From a virus: DNA of 64,000 bases. Positions 14,149 to 23,084 of this stretch are shown here, piece after piece. Location of the stretch: IMG/VR virus record IMGVR_UViG_3300008107_000056, positions 1 to 64,000 of that record, one strand, 5' to 3'. Under the pieces are notes generated by a model. That model saw only the letters and a program-made list of their open reading frames with translations. It did no database searches and had not been told where the DNA came from. A program made the translations under genes and the position numbers. The first letter of the stretch is position 1. Each line of letters begins with the position of its first letter.

Positions 14149-14601
14149 CTATAATGTAATGTCTTCCATTCCAGCAGTTCTTAGTTTAATGATATTACTC
14201 ATTTGCCATTGCTTTATATCAAGGCTTTTGATAATACCCAACCATTTATTTCTAATCAATGCAAACTCATTAATTAGCTTTTCAAAGTCAACTACGTCTG
14301 CTTCACCATCAACATATTTTTCTACGTCTCGACTGCTTAACGCTCTTTGATAATTTTCTAGATATTTTCTAAATGTTTTACTACGTAGACGTCTAAGTTC
14401 TATATTAAGATATTCTAATATAGCTTCAATTTCTTGAAGTTGGTTGAATCTCTGCTCAACCACGCCTGGTAACTGAGCAGAGAGTTTTTCAATATTACCG
14501 TATATTTTACATTCTGTCTGTGCTTGAGCTAACTCATTATAGTAGTACTCAAGGCAAGCAGGTAGTTCAGAAAGATCTTTACTTACCTTGTTGTACCACA
14601 T
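14149..14601 (-). CDS. helical protein next to UvsX, possibly UvsY-like
   Basis: A 150-residue, almost fully helical protein: WYNKVSKDLSELPACLEYYY, GVVEQRFNQLQEIEAILEYL, RDVEKYVDGEADVVDFEKL and IKSLDIKQWQMSNIIKLR. I recall it as conserved in marine T4-like phages. The C-terminal order (YVDGE, leucine-rich helix, a segment ending with SLxx+.xQ) resembles UvsY, the mediator that loads UvsX onto gp32-coated DNA, and it sits two genes downstream of uvsX. The likeness is not strong enough to name it. It follows the acidic 81-residue gene by 2 bp. Confidence 0.65.
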   Translation of the reverse strand: MWYNKVSKDLSELPACLEYYYNELAQAQTECKIYGNIEKLSAQLPGVVEQRFNQLQEIEAILEYLNIELRRLRSKTFRKYLENYQRALSSRDVEKYVDGEADVVDFEKLINEFALIRNKWLGIIKSLDIKQWQMSNIIKLRTAGMEDITL

Positions 14602-14603
14602 TA

Positions 14604-14849
14604 TTAGTCCTCGTCTTCGTAATATTCTTCATCTTCACCTTCGTCATCATAGCCTGCTTCCTCACGAAGTAGTGCTTTGATAGCTTCATCAAGATGATTA
14701 TCAAGACCTTGCAAACCTTCTAGAGTGTCTGTACTAACATCATTATCAACTAAAAAGTCAACAAAATGATTAGCGGCAGTATCCATATTTTTTGCAGGGA
14801 TATATTCTTTGAACAAGTCCCAGATTTCAATGATTAGTTGTTCTTCCAT
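14604..14849 (-). CDS. small acidic protein in the uvsX operon
   Basis: An 81-residue acidic protein (EEQLIIEIWDLFKEYIPAKN, DTAANHFVDFLVDND) ending in an Asp/Glu run (DDEGEDEEYYEDED). The N-terminal part is helical. The acidic tail resembles tails that mimic DNA or bind recombination proteins, as in gp32. It is 2 bp from uvsX and from the next gene, in one operon. I recall similar proteins at this place in marine T4-like phages; the function is unknown to me. Confidence 0.65.
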   Translation of the reverse strand: MEEQLIIEIWDLFKEYIPAKNMDTAANHFVDFLVDNDVSTDTLEGLQGLDNHLDEAIKALLREEAGYDDEGEDEEYYEDED

Positions 14850-14851
14850 GA

Positions 14852-15913
14852 TTACGCATTTTCCTCTACAATATCTTCAACCTCAGCTTTTGCCAGTGAA
14901 GTATTATAATTAGCCATAATGACATTAAGACCGTCTTTTTCGTTACGTTCCCACGCTTTACGGAATTGTTTAATAATTTCGCCTTCAGGTGTTACATAAA
15001 CAAGACTGTTACCTTCTTTCTTTAGAAGACCTTTACTTTCTGCAAGATCAACTAATCCACTAAACGGGCTCATACCTGTTTCATATGGAATCTCAACCTG
15101 AACAGATTCAAAGGGTTTAGCATACCTTGTTTTCATAATCTTACAAGCGGCACGAATACCGTTAACTGTGGTAGTCTTATTACCATCAGCATCTGTTTTA
15201 AGTTTTAACTTACGCATAGCAACAACAATACTAGATGCATAAATGAAACCTTGACCACCACTGATCTTGTCATCAGGGTCAAACATATCTTGGCTTGCGT
15301 ATGTGTGATTGGTTGCTACCAATCCCACGTTATAACTACCAAACATATTAACACAGTTACGAACAAGTGCTGTCAGTGCTTTAGGCTTACGACCCATGTC
15401 ACCTTTCAAATCACCTGCTTCAAATTGATTAATATCAGTTGGAGTCAGCAACATGCCCAATGAGTCAATAACAAACAATACTTTTGGTCTGTTACCATCT
15501 TCCATTGTTTTGTACTCTTTCATGAATTCGTGAATAGTTTTTGCCACGTCATCAATCATAGCCATGTTAAGTTTGAGCAGTTTGTCTTCACTAGTATCTA
15601 CACCAAGTGCGTGTAGCCATGCTTCATCTAGTGCGTTTTCACTGTCAATTAGAACAACATAAATGCCTTGTTCTTGTGCGTGTCTTACAATGTTGCCTGA
15701 GCAAATATAAGATTTACCTGCACCACTTTCACCAGCAAATACAGTAACTTTACCAAGAGGAATACCTTTGTTAAAATCGCCACTGATCAGGTAGTTGAGT
15801 GCATAATTACCTGTTGAAATCCAGTCTGTAGGATCGTTAAAACCAACACCAAGCCCGTCAATAGACTTAGTGAGGGTTTTACGAAACTTCGAGACATCAA
15901 ATGCCTTACCCAT
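14852..15913 (-). CDS. uvsX: UvsX RecA-like recombinase
   Basis: RecA-family ATPase that forms the strand-exchange filament on single-stranded DNA. The 353 residues show Walker A GESGAGKS (61-68), a VLIDSENALD segment (87-96), Walker B VLFVIDSLGML (145-155) and the DNA-binding loop region GGQGFIYASS. The C-terminus is acidic, as in T4 UvsX. It follows gp32 by 19 bp with a strong AGGAGG ribosome site, and shares the gp32 promoters, matching the joint use of both proteins in recombination. Confidence 0.95.
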   Translation of the reverse strand: MGKAFDVSKFRKTLTKSIDGLGVGFNDPTDWISTGNYALNYLISGDFNKGIPLGKVTVFAGESGAGKSYICSGNIVRHAQEQGIYVVLIDSENALDEAWLHALGVDTSEDKLLKLNMAMIDDVAKTIHEFMKEYKTMEDGNRPKVLFVIDSLGMLLTPTDINQFEAGDLKGDMGRKPKALTALVRNCVNMFGSYNVGLVATNHTYASQDMFDPDDKISGGQGFIYASSIVVAMRKLKLKTDADGNKTTTVNGIRAACKIMKTRYAKPFESVQVEIPYETGMSPFSGLVDLAESKGLLKKEGNSLVYVTPEGEIIKQFRKAWERNEKDGLNVIMANYNTSLAKAEVEDIVEENA

Positions 15914-15932
15914 TCGTAAACCCTCCTAATTA

Positions 15933-16931
15933 TTATTCTGATTTATTTTGACGTGCGCGAATTGCGGCTAAAATGTCTTGAGCACGTTCGCTACCGCTAC
16001 CACTTGCTGGTGCTGAAGCTTTTGTGCTTGGTTCATCTTCCCACGGTGCAGTCTCTGCCTTTTCAGCTTTTGGTGCAACTTTAGGCGCCGCATCAACTGC
16101 GCCAACATCTGCTTCTGCATCGTTGCTACGACCACTACCAGTCATACCTGCTGGTTTGAAGTACTGACCCCAACGGTCCATGTCAAATGCTTCGCCATCA
16201 ACAGATGCTTCAAACATCTCTTTGATAACTTTCAATTCAACATCTGTTGGCTTCTTAGGAAGGAAGTCACGTAGATTGAAAAGACCTCTTTCTTTTACTG
16301 CGCTTTGTTCGTCATCACTAAGAGCACGTTCACGACGTCCCCACTTACTTGTGGAGTAATCAGCATAACCACCTTTAGTTGTTTTAACGATTTTGAAGTC
16401 AAGACCACGAACGTAGTCTGTTGGCAATTCTTCAATTTCATTATCCATCAACGCACCTTTAATAATATTAAAGATTTGTGGACCAATAATAAAACGACGA
16501 ATTGGATTTTCTGGAGTTCTATCTTCTTTGAACTTGCCAGCGTCAACAACAAAACCTTGGAATACGTAAGACTTTTTCTTCCAGTACTTACGACCCATAT
16601 CTTCCAAACTCTTATCCTTGAACCAAGGACGTACTTCAGTTAGAATTGGGCAAGTTTCACCCCACATTTCCATACAAGGAACTTGTACAGTAACAGGACG
16701 TGAATCTGTTTGACCTTTGATGCCAGCAAATGGCAACTTGATCATGGCACGTTCTGCCCAAAAGAAAGTATTGTTTGGATCGTTGTCTGGAAGGAAACGG
16801 ACAGTTACTTCTTGTCCTTCTGCAATATTCCAGTGTGGGAAAATGGCGTTGTCGCCACCTGTTTGACTACCGCCTGACTGACGGTTATTTTGTTCTTGAA
16901 GCTTTGCTCTAATTTCTGCTAAAGATGCCAT
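15933..16931 (-). CDS. 32: single-stranded DNA-binding protein gp32
   Basis: Coats single-stranded DNA and organises the replication and recombination proteins. In the 332 residues the N-terminus is the polymerising helix (LAEIRAKLQEQNNRQ), followed by the OB-fold core (EVTVRFLPDND, FFWAERAMIKLPFAG). The T4 zinc site is altered: only Cys86 and Cys94 (VPCMEMWGETCPIL) are visible at its place. The C-terminal region is low in complexity and acidic (ETAPWEDEP), as expected for partner binding. It leads an operon with uvsX and has an AAGGAG ribosome site. Regulation is from the compact site at 16994-17039. Confidence 0.93.
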   Translation of the reverse strand: MASLAEIRAKLQEQNNRQSGGSQTGGDNAIFPHWNIAEGQEVTVRFLPDNDPNNTFFWAERAMIKLPFAGIKGQTDSRPVTVQVPCMEMWGETCPILTEVRPWFKDKSLEDMGRKYWKKKSYVFQGFVVDAGKFKEDRTPENPIRRFIIGPQIFNIIKGALMDNEIEELPTDYVRGLDFKIVKTTKGGYADYSTSKWGRRERALSDDEQSAVKERGLFNLRDFLPKKPTDVELKVIKEMFEASVDGEAFDMDRWGQYFKPAGMTGSGRSNDAEADVGAVDAAPKVAPKAEKAETAPWEDEPSTKASAPASGSGSERAQDILAAIRARQNKSE

Positions 16932-16993
16932 AATGTTTCTCCTTATAATATGCCTTTAGTTTGCCTTTATTTGTCTGTGCCACTACACAAACA

Positions 16994-17025
16994 AAAAGCG
17001 CATACGTTTAATTGTATGCGCTTTT
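16994..17025. terminator. intrinsic terminator between the late block and gp32
   Basis: A 12-bp perfect stem AAAAGCGCATAC/GTATGCGCTTTT with an 8-nt loop. On the minus strand it stops transcription coming from the 878-residue gene (ends at 17053) before gp32. Its right arm is shared with the gp32 promoter. Confidence 0.82.
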
Positions 17026-17039
17026 ATTTATCTTGTCAA
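17011..17039 (-). promoter_or_regulatory. early sigma70-like promoter for gp32, overlapping a terminator and a late-type core
   Basis: On the minus strand TTGACA (17034-17039), a 17-nt spacer and TACAAT (17011-17016). The spacer contains GATAAATA (TAAATA at 17025-17030), a late-type core, so early and late transcription of gp32 could start a few bases apart. The -10 box and the start lie inside the terminator hairpin. Confidence 0.75.
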
Positions 17040-17052
17040 CTGGAATTTAGGA

Positions 17053-19689
17053 TTAGATTCCGGCTAACTTTTTCAAATCAATTACTTCGCCTGTTTGTTT
17101 ATTTGATTGAGATTTTGTGCCTATTCCAGCTAATTTCTTTAAGTCGATAAAATCAGTACTTTCATTGACCTTCATAGTTTTTACTGGAGACTTATTAATA
17201 GCTACTAATGCGCTATCTCTTTTCACTTGTCCACTTAACACTTTAATATCTTCAAACATTTGTGCTTCGTGACTTTGTGAGGCTAGTTTTTGAATTAAAC
17301 GTTCTGCAAGTTGTCCTGCCTTGTCGCCAAATTCTTTTTCAACTTTAATTTTGACACCTGTTTCGCCTAATGGGAAATTGCCTGTGTTACGGTCATAAAA
17401 GCCCATAATAAATTCTGCAATTTCTTTCATTGGTGCTCCACCAGATTTTTTCTTTTCATCTGTTTGTAGTTCTTCACCTTCATCTACATCTGCACCAAAA
17501 CCTGTAGTGTCTTGTTTAATACCACCACTCTTTGCCTTATTGCGTAGATTGGAAATAAATTGTGCATCGTCATCTTCTTCACTGCCTTTAATGCCACGTA
17601 GTTCTGCATCAATGTCCGCATCGCTCATTGCTGAACGTTTTGGTGCTTCATTTGATCCAGTAATGCGACTCCATGCGGTCATTGTTTTTTCATCACTTAC
17701 ACCTAACATTGGCAATGTATTGAAGAATTCTTGTTCAACTTCTTCTGGCTGTACTTCGCCACTTTTAATTGCGCGAGCAATGTTTTGTAGATATTCCATT
17801 GCGTGACGTTTTTCTTCTGGAGTTTGATCCATATTTTCTCTTGTAATAGGTGTGTGACGATTTGGGTCAAGTATATGATCTGGTTTTTCTTTGCCTGGAT
17901 TTACCATATAATCTTGTGCGTCCTTTTCTGCTTTTTCTGCTTTTTCTTTGTCGTTGTAATATTTTCCACCAGCAGCCACACCAGCACCAGTTACACCAAG
18001 TCTTGTTACTGGATTAAAAGCAAAACTAGTAATAGCTTTATCTGCTAAGTCGCCTACTGCACTGCCTAATTTACCAACTGATTTTGTCCAATGTTCTTGT
18101 ACTTCAGATTGCTGTGATTCATGCAAACTGTCAAAAACTAATTCATGTAGTAGATCACCATGCTCGTCTCTTAACATTTCTAACTCTTCATCAGACATGT
18201 CCGACCCATCTTCAAATTGTCCGTCACTGAAATATGCATCTGAAAAATCTGGATAATCCCTAGTATCAACACCGTCAACTTGCAGACTGTTTACATCAAC
18301 TTCTTTTCCATTAATAGTGATGCCTTGTTGCATACCTTCTTGAACAGGTGTTTGTTGTACATCCAATGCGTTATAAATTTCTGGTTGGAATTTGCTTAAG
18401 AATTCCATTACAACGTCGGCTGCGTTTGCATCTGGACCTTGTTGTTCTGCCAGTTGTGCCAACTGAATTTTAGTTGCATCTGGAACATCAATGCCTAATT
18501 CTTCTAGTGTGCCTGTTACATTGTCCCCATTGAGTCCAACAGGGAAATGCTCACTTAATAATTCGCCTAATTTTGAAAGATCTTCAGGATCTAATCTAGT
18601 TTCTACTAATGTATGTGCCCAATCATAAAATACACTCTCTGGTGTTAGGGTTGCTACATCTTCTAAACTTAATTCTGGTGTTTGGTCTTCTAATTGAGCA
18701 ACTTCTTCTAAATCAATTTCATTTTCCTGCATGATACGATGTAACAATGGGAAAACTTCTGCAATGTCTTCTTTAAAACTTTTAACAGTAAATTTATCTT
18801 TATAATCTTCTAATGTGATGTCATCAATTAAAGGCATGTCACCGCTCATACCTGATTCACATTCTTGTTTAAATGCCTCATAATGATGTTGCATACTTAT
18901 TTTATTGATCTTATCTTTCAACTCTTGAAGTTTAACTTGTGCTCGTTCAACTATGTTGCTAGTTCCACTATTCATTAGGTCTTCACGGTAGACATAGTTT
19001 TTAAAGTTTGATAACTTAGCCATGTCTTCGCTCATCTGTATAATTTTTTGACCAACTGGATCATGAGGATATCCTTCATTTGCCACGTGACGTTGCATTG
19101 CCTTTGCACCAGCCAAATGTTTAAATGGATATTTGAACCTTTCTCCTGAAGCGTTTTCAATAAACAGACTTTCTAAATTTCTACTTCTTGCGCCTGGAAT
19201 TGATTCGTCTACTGGTTTGCTGTGACGAATAATTAGTTTGGTTCTTTGTAATGCTTCTAGAGGTCTATAACTAGTGCGACTAGTGCCTCTCATCATTGAT
19301 TCACTCATAACAGGTCCTTTATTGGCCAAATAGCCATAATCTCTTTTATCTAAATTTGTTTTGCTGATATCTCTAGTATCAAAGCTCATTAATCTTTTCA
19401 TGGCAAATTTTCTCATTTCTCTTAGGAAAGAATACCAAGTTTTAGAAGTTAACTCGTCAGCATCTTCTAATATGTTCTTGTTAAAATATAATTTTAAGCT
19501 GCCTGGCTCGTTGATGCTAATGCTAACTGTGCCTAAATTGCTTTCATTAAAAATTGCGTCAAAATCAAAGAATCTGCCCTTGGCAGCTTCAAATGTGGAC
19601 TGCCCGCTCTCATCGCCCATCTCCATTTTAGGGAATCGGCTACGTATCTTATAGAACAGGTCTTGGGCAATAATATCTTGATTAATCAT
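17053..19689 (-). CDS. large head- or virion-associated protein with C-terminal LAG motifs
   Basis: An 878-residue protein of unknown function. Residues 1-120 form a globular start (SRFPKMEMGDESGQSTF.., SFLREMRKFAMKRLMSFDTRD); the middle is acidic and helical; residues about 555-580 contain a Gly/Ala-rich weakly hydrophobic stretch (VTRLGVTGAGVAAGG); then comes a long charged low-complexity part. The C-terminus carries two copies of a DLKKLAGI motif, which also ends the scaffold gp22. I infer a protein packaged in or assembled on the prohead. It lies downstream of gp17, starts 5 nt after a TAAATA core with no ribosome site, and ends before a terminator. Confidence 0.75.
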   Translation of the reverse strand: MINQDIIAQDLFYKIRSRFPKMEMGDESGQSTFEAAKGRFFDFDAIFNESNLGTVSISINEPGSLKLYFNKNILEDADELTSKTWYSFLREMRKFAMKRLMSFDTRDISKTNLDKRDYGYLANKGPVMSESMMRGTSRTSYRPLEALQRTKLIIRHSKPVDESIPGARSRNLESLFIENASGERFKYPFKHLAGAKAMQRHVANEGYPHDPVGQKIIQMSEDMAKLSNFKNYVYREDLMNSGTSNIVERAQVKLQELKDKINKISMQHHYEAFKQECESGMSGDMPLIDDITLEDYKDKFTVKSFKEDIAEVFPLLHRIMQENEIDLEEVAQLEDQTPELSLEDVATLTPESVFYDWAHTLVETRLDPEDLSKLGELLSEHFPVGLNGDNVTGTLEELGIDVPDATKIQLAQLAEQQGPDANAADVVMEFLSKFQPEIYNALDVQQTPVQEGMQQGITINGKEVDVNSLQVDGVDTRDYPDFSDAYFSDGQFEDGSDMSDEELEMLRDEHGDLLHELVFDSLHESQQSEVQEHWTKSVGKLGSAVGDLADKAITSFAFNPVTRLGVTGAGVAAGGKYYNDKEKAEKAEKDAQDYMVNPGKEKPDHILDPNRHTPITRENMDQTPEEKRHAMEYLQNIARAIKSGEVQPEEVEQEFFNTLPMLGVSDEKTMTAWSRITGSNEAPKRSAMSDADIDAELRGIKGSEEDDDAQFISNLRNKAKSGGIKQDTTGFGADVDEGEELQTDEKKKSGGAPMKEIAEFIMGFYDRNTGNFPLGETGVKIKVEKEFGDKAGQLAERLIQKLASQSHEAQMFEDIKVLSGQVKRDSALVAINKSPVKTMKVNESTDFIDLKKLAGIGTKSQSNKQTGEVIDLKKLAGI

Positions 19690-19694
19690 AATGA

Positions 19695-19700
19695 TATTTA
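19695..19700 (-). promoter_or_regulatory. late-type promoter core 5 nt before the 878-residue gene
   Basis: CATAAATAT, then CATT, then ATG on the minus strand. It lies in the 18-bp gap after gp17 (stop at 19708). Confidence 0.65.
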
Positions 19701-19707
19701 TGCTTTC

Positions 19708-21279
19708 TTAGTTTATGAATATAGGCATGGGCATTATGGTTTCTTCAGTGTTTCTTAGGATATCGTAGACTGAAGGATCCCAGTCACTGAGAACTCCCAT
19801 CATTCTAACACATAATAACATGCTCATTACAAGGTCATCATGATCCCCGTTTTTTGCCTCAAAACTGCTGCCTGAAGCAACAAACGATTTTAGTTGACTC
19901 ACTAGAGATTTGCTCTTTATTTCTATGGTTTTATTTTCTACTAGTTGCTTGAATTTAGCGCAGGCAGCAATTTTAGCATTGTGCGTGGTGTTAAATCCTT
20001 TACGGAATTTACGAACATGCCCTCTTCTAATAGGTTCGCTGATAAACAATCCTTGTATATTATCTTCGCCAATTTCATTAATAGCTACCAATGCGGCTTC
20101 GCCTACTGTGTTGTTTTCCACACTGTAATAGACTTTGGGACTGTCTATTCCCCCTCCTGCTTCTTCACTGATATACTTGCAGATGTCTCTCATTATTCTA
20201 ACCTGTTGCTGTATAGGAGTCATATTATGTTGCCACTCTGCAATTTGTTTCATGCCAGGAATTTCAAATACTTCTATACCAGAATAGTCGCCGCCAGTTC
20301 CTAAACTTGGATCCAATGCCACAAGATATGACTTACCTTTTTGTATTTTGCCATACCAACGAACCTGTCCCATACGCATAACTGGTTCTACACCTTCCAT
20401 CTCTGCTAGAACTAATGCGCTAATCAATGTTTCATCAAAGATAATAAATTCGCATTCGTGTTCACGACGGAAACGTTCTTCGCCAATACGTGCTCGTTCT
20501 TCAGAAGCCCATTTTTCATCTCTATCAGGGTGCTCACTCCAATGTGCTCTAAATGGATGAAACCCGTTGATACCAACATCTTTCTCATCACCGTATTCAT
20601 CAAATAATTTGTTGGCTTCTTTCCATATTGTAGCAAATTGGTCTTCGTCGCTGTTAGGAGTGCTGGTAATAATTGCTTTACCACCAGTGCTCAACGTTGG
20701 GGAGATAGAAGTCCAGAATTCACTAGCAATGTTTGGTGGGACGAAGGCAAACTCATCACAATATAATAATGAAATAGCCATACCACGACCTGTATTACTG
20801 GTTGTAGTTTGACTTACTATTCGACTACCATTGTCAAATTCAATACTGCCTTTATTATAACTTGTAACACCTGCACGTAGAAAGTCAGGACATAGTTCGT
20901 AGGCATAACGAACACGTTGCATGATTTCCTGCGCACCTGAATATTTGTGTGCGGCAACTAGGATTGTGCTATCTGGTATGAACATAGCATACCAAAGCAA
21001 ATACCCTGCTGCCGTAGTTGTTTTACCAGTTTGACGTGGCATCATGTTTACATTAAATCTGTAATCATGATAACTGTGTAAAAGTTTAACTTGAAAGTCA
21101 AATGGCTCAAATAGCATTTGACCTTTGGTTGGGTGCTGTATGTAAAAGAAATTACGAATAAAGTATTCGGGTCCCGTAATAGGATCCGCACACAACAGCA
21201 TCTGTTGTATTTCTTCTTCAGTCCACTTTTGCCTTATGTGGGCTTTTTTAATTAATACGCCTTCTAAGCTCTTTGCCAT
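19708..21279 (-). CDS. 17: large terminase subunit gp17
   Basis: ATP-driven packaging motor and headful nuclease. In 523 residues the ATPase shows Walker A PRQTGKTT (81-88), Walker B LLYCDE (171-176) and coupling motif ITSTPN (204-209). The RNase H-like nuclease shows LVALDPSLG (Asp323), VENN (about 387) and HDDL (Asp481/482). It is shorter than T4 gp17 (610 residues), as is usual in marine relatives. The ATG has no ribosome site; TAAATA lies 5 nt upstream. The small subunit gp16 is not adjacent but about 5 kb upstream, past four other genes. Confidence 0.97.
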   Translation of the reverse strand: MAKSLEGVLIKKAHIRQKWTEEEIQQMLLCADPITGPEYFIRNFFYIQHPTKGQMLFEPFDFQVKLLHSYHDYRFNVNMMPRQTGKTTTAAGYLLWYAMFIPDSTILVAAHKYSGAQEIMQRVRYAYELCPDFLRAGVTSYNKGSIEFDNGSRIVSQTTTSNTGRGMAISLLYCDEFAFVPPNIASEFWTSISPTLSTGGKAIITSTPNSDEDQFATIWKEANKLFDEYGDEKDVGINGFHPFRAHWSEHPDRDEKWASEERARIGEERFRREHECEFIIFDETLISALVLAEMEGVEPVMRMGQVRWYGKIQKGKSYLVALDPSLGTGGDYSGIEVFEIPGMKQIAEWQHNMTPIQQQVRIMRDICKYISEEAGGGIDSPKVYYSVENNTVGEAALVAINEIGEDNIQGLFISEPIRRGHVRKFRKGFNTTHNAKIAACAKFKQLVENKTIEIKSKSLVSQLKSFVASGSSFEAKNGDHDDLVMSMLLCVRMMGVLSDWDPSVYDILRNTEETIMPMPIFIN

Positions 21280-21284
21280 AACTT

Positions 21285-21290
21285 TATTTA
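21285..21290 (-). promoter_or_regulatory. late-type promoter core 5 nt before gp17
   Basis: GTAAATAAAGTTATG on the minus strand: TAAATA, five bases, then the ATG of gp17. It lies directly after the hairpin at 21300-21319. Confidence 0.65.
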
Positions 21291-21299
21291 CTGAAACAA

Positions 21300-21319
21300 A
21301 TAGGCTCCGTAGAGCCTAT
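21300..21319 (-). terminator. intrinsic terminator upstream of gp17
   Basis: Stem ATAGGCTC/GAGCCTAT with a CGTA loop, followed on the minus strand by TTTGTTTC. It closes the operon ending with the 135-residue gene. Confidence 0.65.
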
Positions 21320-21344
21320 CTGAAACTTCCTTTTAAGGAATTAA

Positions 21345-21752
21345 TTAAGCAGTTGTAAAGGATGTTGCATCAGCTACAGTAGTTCCACTGATATCTTTAT
21401 CATTTGGTCCAACGCTAGTAACAGAATAGGTAAATGTGCTAACACCTGTTCTAACAGCAGTAGAGTCAGCACCAATTTGACGAATTCTATGCTGTAGATC
21501 TGCGGCACTGGCATTGTAATCCATAACTAGATAAATCTTACCAGTATTGTCATTAGCAACAAAAAATGCCAATGGGTTAACTTCTCTAACTATTTGTTCA
21601 ACTGTTTCTTCAACTGTATCATCTTCTGCACTAATATCTACAGCAGTACCGCCAGTGTTTTTTACTGTGCAAAGAAATAATTTGCTGTTTAATGGGTAAA
21701 TGGTTCCAGCTGTGCAAGCTAGTCCATTAATTCTTGTAAATCCGGCTGACAT
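21345..21752 (-). CDS. virion-type protein, 135 residues
   Basis: A beta-rich 135-residue protein (ITYP-type strands; LNSKLFLCTVKNTGGTAVDIS, EQIVREVNPLAFFVANDNTG, KIYLVMDYNASAADLQHRI) ending in a Thr/Ser-rich tail. This looks like a small virion surface or decoration-type protein, but no family is recognised. It has a clear GGAGAAC ribosome site and follows the 437-residue gene by 10 bp. A terminator follows, so it is the last gene of its operon before gp17. Confidence 0.65.
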   Translation of the reverse strand: MSAGFTRINGLACTAGTIYPLNSKLFLCTVKNTGGTAVDISAEDDTVEETVEQIVREVNPLAFFVANDNTGKIYLVMDYNASAADLQHRIRQIGADSTAVRTGVSTFTYSVTSVGPNDKDISGTTVADATSFTTA

Positions 21753-21762
21753 TTAGTTCTCC

Positions 21763-23076
21763 TTATTGACCGTTTTTAAATTGGGTGTATGCTTGTAGTA
21801 GGCTCTCTTTAGTCATTACTGGAAAACCTTTTGGCATAGTGCCATCCATTCTGTCGCCTACATCAACTGCATTAGGCTGGTAAGCATGAGCATTTGTATC
21901 TAACTCTGGTACCTCTCTTGGATCTTTAGGAGTATTGCCATACTCTTCTTCCATACTGCCAGTTAATGTTTCTTTATCATCGTGGTCGTGATCATGATGA
22001 TGACTATTCATGCTATCTGAATCACCACGAGAAATGATATCAATTGCTTTAACAATCGGCATTGGAGGCATTGGGGAGGATCCCAACATATCGCCTGTTA
22101 CAGGTTTAACTCCTGCTAGATTCATAATAGCTGCCAACATATTAGCAACTTCTTGTCCGTTGCCAGCAGTGGCATTAATACTTAAACTGGCTGTTTGATT
22201 TGGTGTGCTAGGCATCATTCCACATTCTTCCAATTGAGTTGATTCATGCAGTGCTACGATTTCTTTTGGTTTAATAATGCCTGCAATATTGTCGCGTTCT
22301 GTAATTGACTTTTGACCAGATAATTTTAAAATATCAGCAATACTTTCTTTAGTGGTTTCTGGTTCTACTTGTCTACTATCGCTAGCGTCTCGTCTTTCCC
22401 CTTCTTGTCCGGCACCATCTACTGGTGTATCACCTGCATCTCGATCTTTAAATGCTCCTTGTGCTATGCCAGCCGGAGTGCCAAATATCTTACGTGCCCC
22501 TGCACCCACTATATCGGTTCCAAGATCAACTAGACTATCACCTGTAGGATCTGCCTCTGAGCTTGTTGCGGCTCGGTAACCTAATTCTGCTGTGCCAACT
22601 GGTGCAGACCATTGCCAAATACTTTGAGAAGTAGGATCTGGTTTATCTACCTTTGCAGGAGTTACTATTTTACTGGCAGCATCTTTCTTAATTGCGTCTT
22701 GCCTTCCAACTATATTGTCAAGTCTAGAAGTGTCGCGACCACGAGTAGTTAGCTTATCTCGCATTTTGTCTAACTTGTCAATTCGAGCATCTGCTTTATC
22801 TTGTCTTGCTACTTGAGCAAGATTTTTTTCTGCTTGTTTTTCTGCGGCCGCTACCTGAGTTTTGTAGGTATCAAGAACTCCGCCTGGCTTTGAATCGGCA
22901 CTGGAATAAGTTGTTTTAATATCTTTGTTCCAAATCTGTCTTGGATCCATTTTTTTAACTTGATTGCTTAGCCATTCACCACTAGCACCAAGTAAGTCGC
23001 TAGTTGCTCCTGCAAGTTTGGCTGTTTTTTCAACTTTTTTAGCTGGGCCTTCGTTCATCAATTCATTCATTTTCAT
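21763..23076 (-). CDS. low-complexity virion- or head-associated protein, 437 residues
   Basis: Largely disordered: charged repeats in the first half (KAQVAAAEKQAEKNLAQVARQDKADAR given here as AEKQAEKNLAQVARQDK), Gly/Asp-rich middle, and a His/Asp cluster (SHHHDHDHDDKE, about 357-367) that could bind metals. It contains EKTAKLAGATSDLLG near the N-terminus and ADILKLSGQKS in the middle, both like the LAG motif of gp22 and the 878-residue protein. Function unknown. It lies in a run of similar low-complexity proteins between gp17 and gp16, which I infer are head-internal or assembly proteins. Confidence 0.65.
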   Translation of the reverse strand: MKMNELMNEGPAKKVEKTAKLAGATSDLLGASGEWLSNQVKKMDPRQIWNKDIKTTYSSADSKPGGVLDTYKTQVAAAEKQAEKNLAQVARQDKADARIDKLDKMRDKLTTRGRDTSRLDNIVGRQDAIKKDAASKIVTPAKVDKPDPTSQSIWQWSAPVGTAELGYRAATSSEADPTGDSLVDLGTDIVGAGARKIFGTPAGIAQGAFKDRDAGDTPVDGAGQEGERRDASDSRQVEPETTKESIADILKLSGQKSITERDNIAGIIKPKEIVALHESTQLEECGMMPSTPNQTASLSINATAGNGQEVANMLAAIMNLAGVKPVTGDMLGSSPMPPMPIVKAIDIISRGDSDSMNSHHHDHDHDDKETLTGSMEEEYGNTPKDPREVPELDTNAHAYQPNAVDVGDRMDGTMPKGFPVMTKESLLQAYTQFKNGQ

Positions 23077-23084
23077 AATAATTC

